Shown piece by piece: positions 63,545 to 64,000 of a DNA stretch of 64,000 nt (position 1 is its first letter; the number at the start of each line of letters is the position of its first letter). The DNA comes from Dugong dugon (Eukaryota; Chordata; Mammalia; Sirenia; Dugongidae). The DNA lies in the NCBI GenBank assembly GCA_030035585.1, contig CM057462.1, positions 95,191,234-95,255,233 of the forward strand. The letters are read 5' to 3'. The position numbers and the translations under genes are program-made. The notes beneath the pieces were generated by a model. It saw only the letters and a list, made by a program, of their open reading frames with translations. It was not told the DNA's origin and did not search any database.

Positions 63545-63645
63545 GTCATACAAATATGGAACCCAGCACCCAACCTAGTACCTGCCTATACAAAATACTT
63601 TACAAGTATTTAGAAATTAATGAATGTATGAATAGAATCATCATA
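63545..63645 (+). mobile_element. possible L2 terminus
   Basis: CCAGCACCCAACCTAGTACC, then AGAAATTAATGAATGTATG. Confidence 0.4.
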
Positions 63646-63722
63646 AAAAATGAATCAATCTAGTCTTGGTAGTGAGGCCATTTCTGCAACGGCAAAATCT
63701 TAAAGGACATGTAAAACTTGAC

Positions 63723-63937
63723 GGAAGTCCTTAGATGGTGCAAATGGTTAACACACTGGCAAATGGTTAACTGAAAGGCTGGAGCTTTGAGTCCAACCAG
63801 AGGCACATCAGAAAAAAGGCCTGGCAATCTACTTTGAAATATCTGCCATGAAAACCCTCTAGAGCACAATTCTACTCTGTCCCACGTGGAGTGGCCACGA
63901 GTCAGAATTGAATCAATGGCAGCTGGTAGAGTTTGGC
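63723..63937 (+). mobile_element. AfroSINE, GGCCTG-body subtype, with head duplication
   Basis: GAAGTCCTTAGATGGTGCAA, then CAAATGGTTAAC occurs twice 20 bases apart in the head. The body is GAAAAAAGGCCTGGCAATCT and TGAAAACCCTCTAGAGCAC; the tail is GTGGCCACGAGTCAGAATTG. Confidence 0.9.
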
Positions 63938-64000
63938 AACTGATGGACATTATAGGCCTTATCCTGAACTTTCAGCATGAAATTCATGGTACGTTCAAAG

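Overview
The window is nuclear DNA of a placental mammal, most probably an afrotherian of the elephant type. The decisive evidence is a family of about 30 short tRNA-headed SINEs. Their 3' half reads (sense) through the motifs CTATAGGGTCGCTATGAG and TCGGAATCGACTCGA, and they often end in a GTTT-rich tail. These match the Afrotheria-specific AfroSINE family as I know it. They are accompanied by an RTE-clade LINE with the same 3' end. Old mammal-wide repeats (MIR, L2, MER5-like hAT, Tigger-like) lie beneath them. Elephant rather than hyrax, manatee or tenrec is an inference; a database search would settle it.

No host protein-coding gene can be read with confidence, so the window looks like intergenic or long-intron DNA. 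Two short intervals have a convincing acceptor/donor pair around an open reading frame: 17182-17231 on plus and 30942-31040 on minus. Both are only candidate exons. Almost all longer open frames are antisense to, or inside, transposons.

Layout. 1-7.8 kb: L2, MIR, several AfroSINEs and a solo MaLR-like LTR (6870-7372). 7.8-12.7 kb: repeat-poor DNA, then a run of same-orientation L2 3' ends and a Tigger-like element. 12.66-15.85 kb: a nearly complete but dead RTE LINE on minus. 16-23.7 kb: two MER5-like elements, then a long repeat-poor block holding the plus-strand exon candidate and a CRE-type palindrome. 23.7-33.5 kb: L2 with an 18-bp minisatellite, MIRs, short L1 3' ends, simple repeats. 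33.56-37.6 kb: an L1 that has its 5' end and ORF1 but stops inside ORF2, flanked by a target-site duplication (TSD). 37.9-50 kb: tRNA-Gly-headed SINE, a palindromic hAT MITE (40322-40493), nested MIR/L1/SINE, a 1.5-kb L2. 50-64 kb: repeat-poor stretches, two more RTE copies, a second MaLR-like LTR with perfect TSD, and a dense SINE cluster.

The coherent story is retrotransposition mechanism. The SINEs share the RTE 3' end. Their bodies also resemble the RTE 5' region, giving a tRNA + LINE-5' + LINE-3' mosaic like ruminant Bov-tA on BovB. One RTE copy and two SINE copies are 5'-inverted inside TSDs, the signature of twin priming. Coordinates of old repeats are approximate (plus or minus 10-30 bases) because they were read by eye against remembered consensus patterns.
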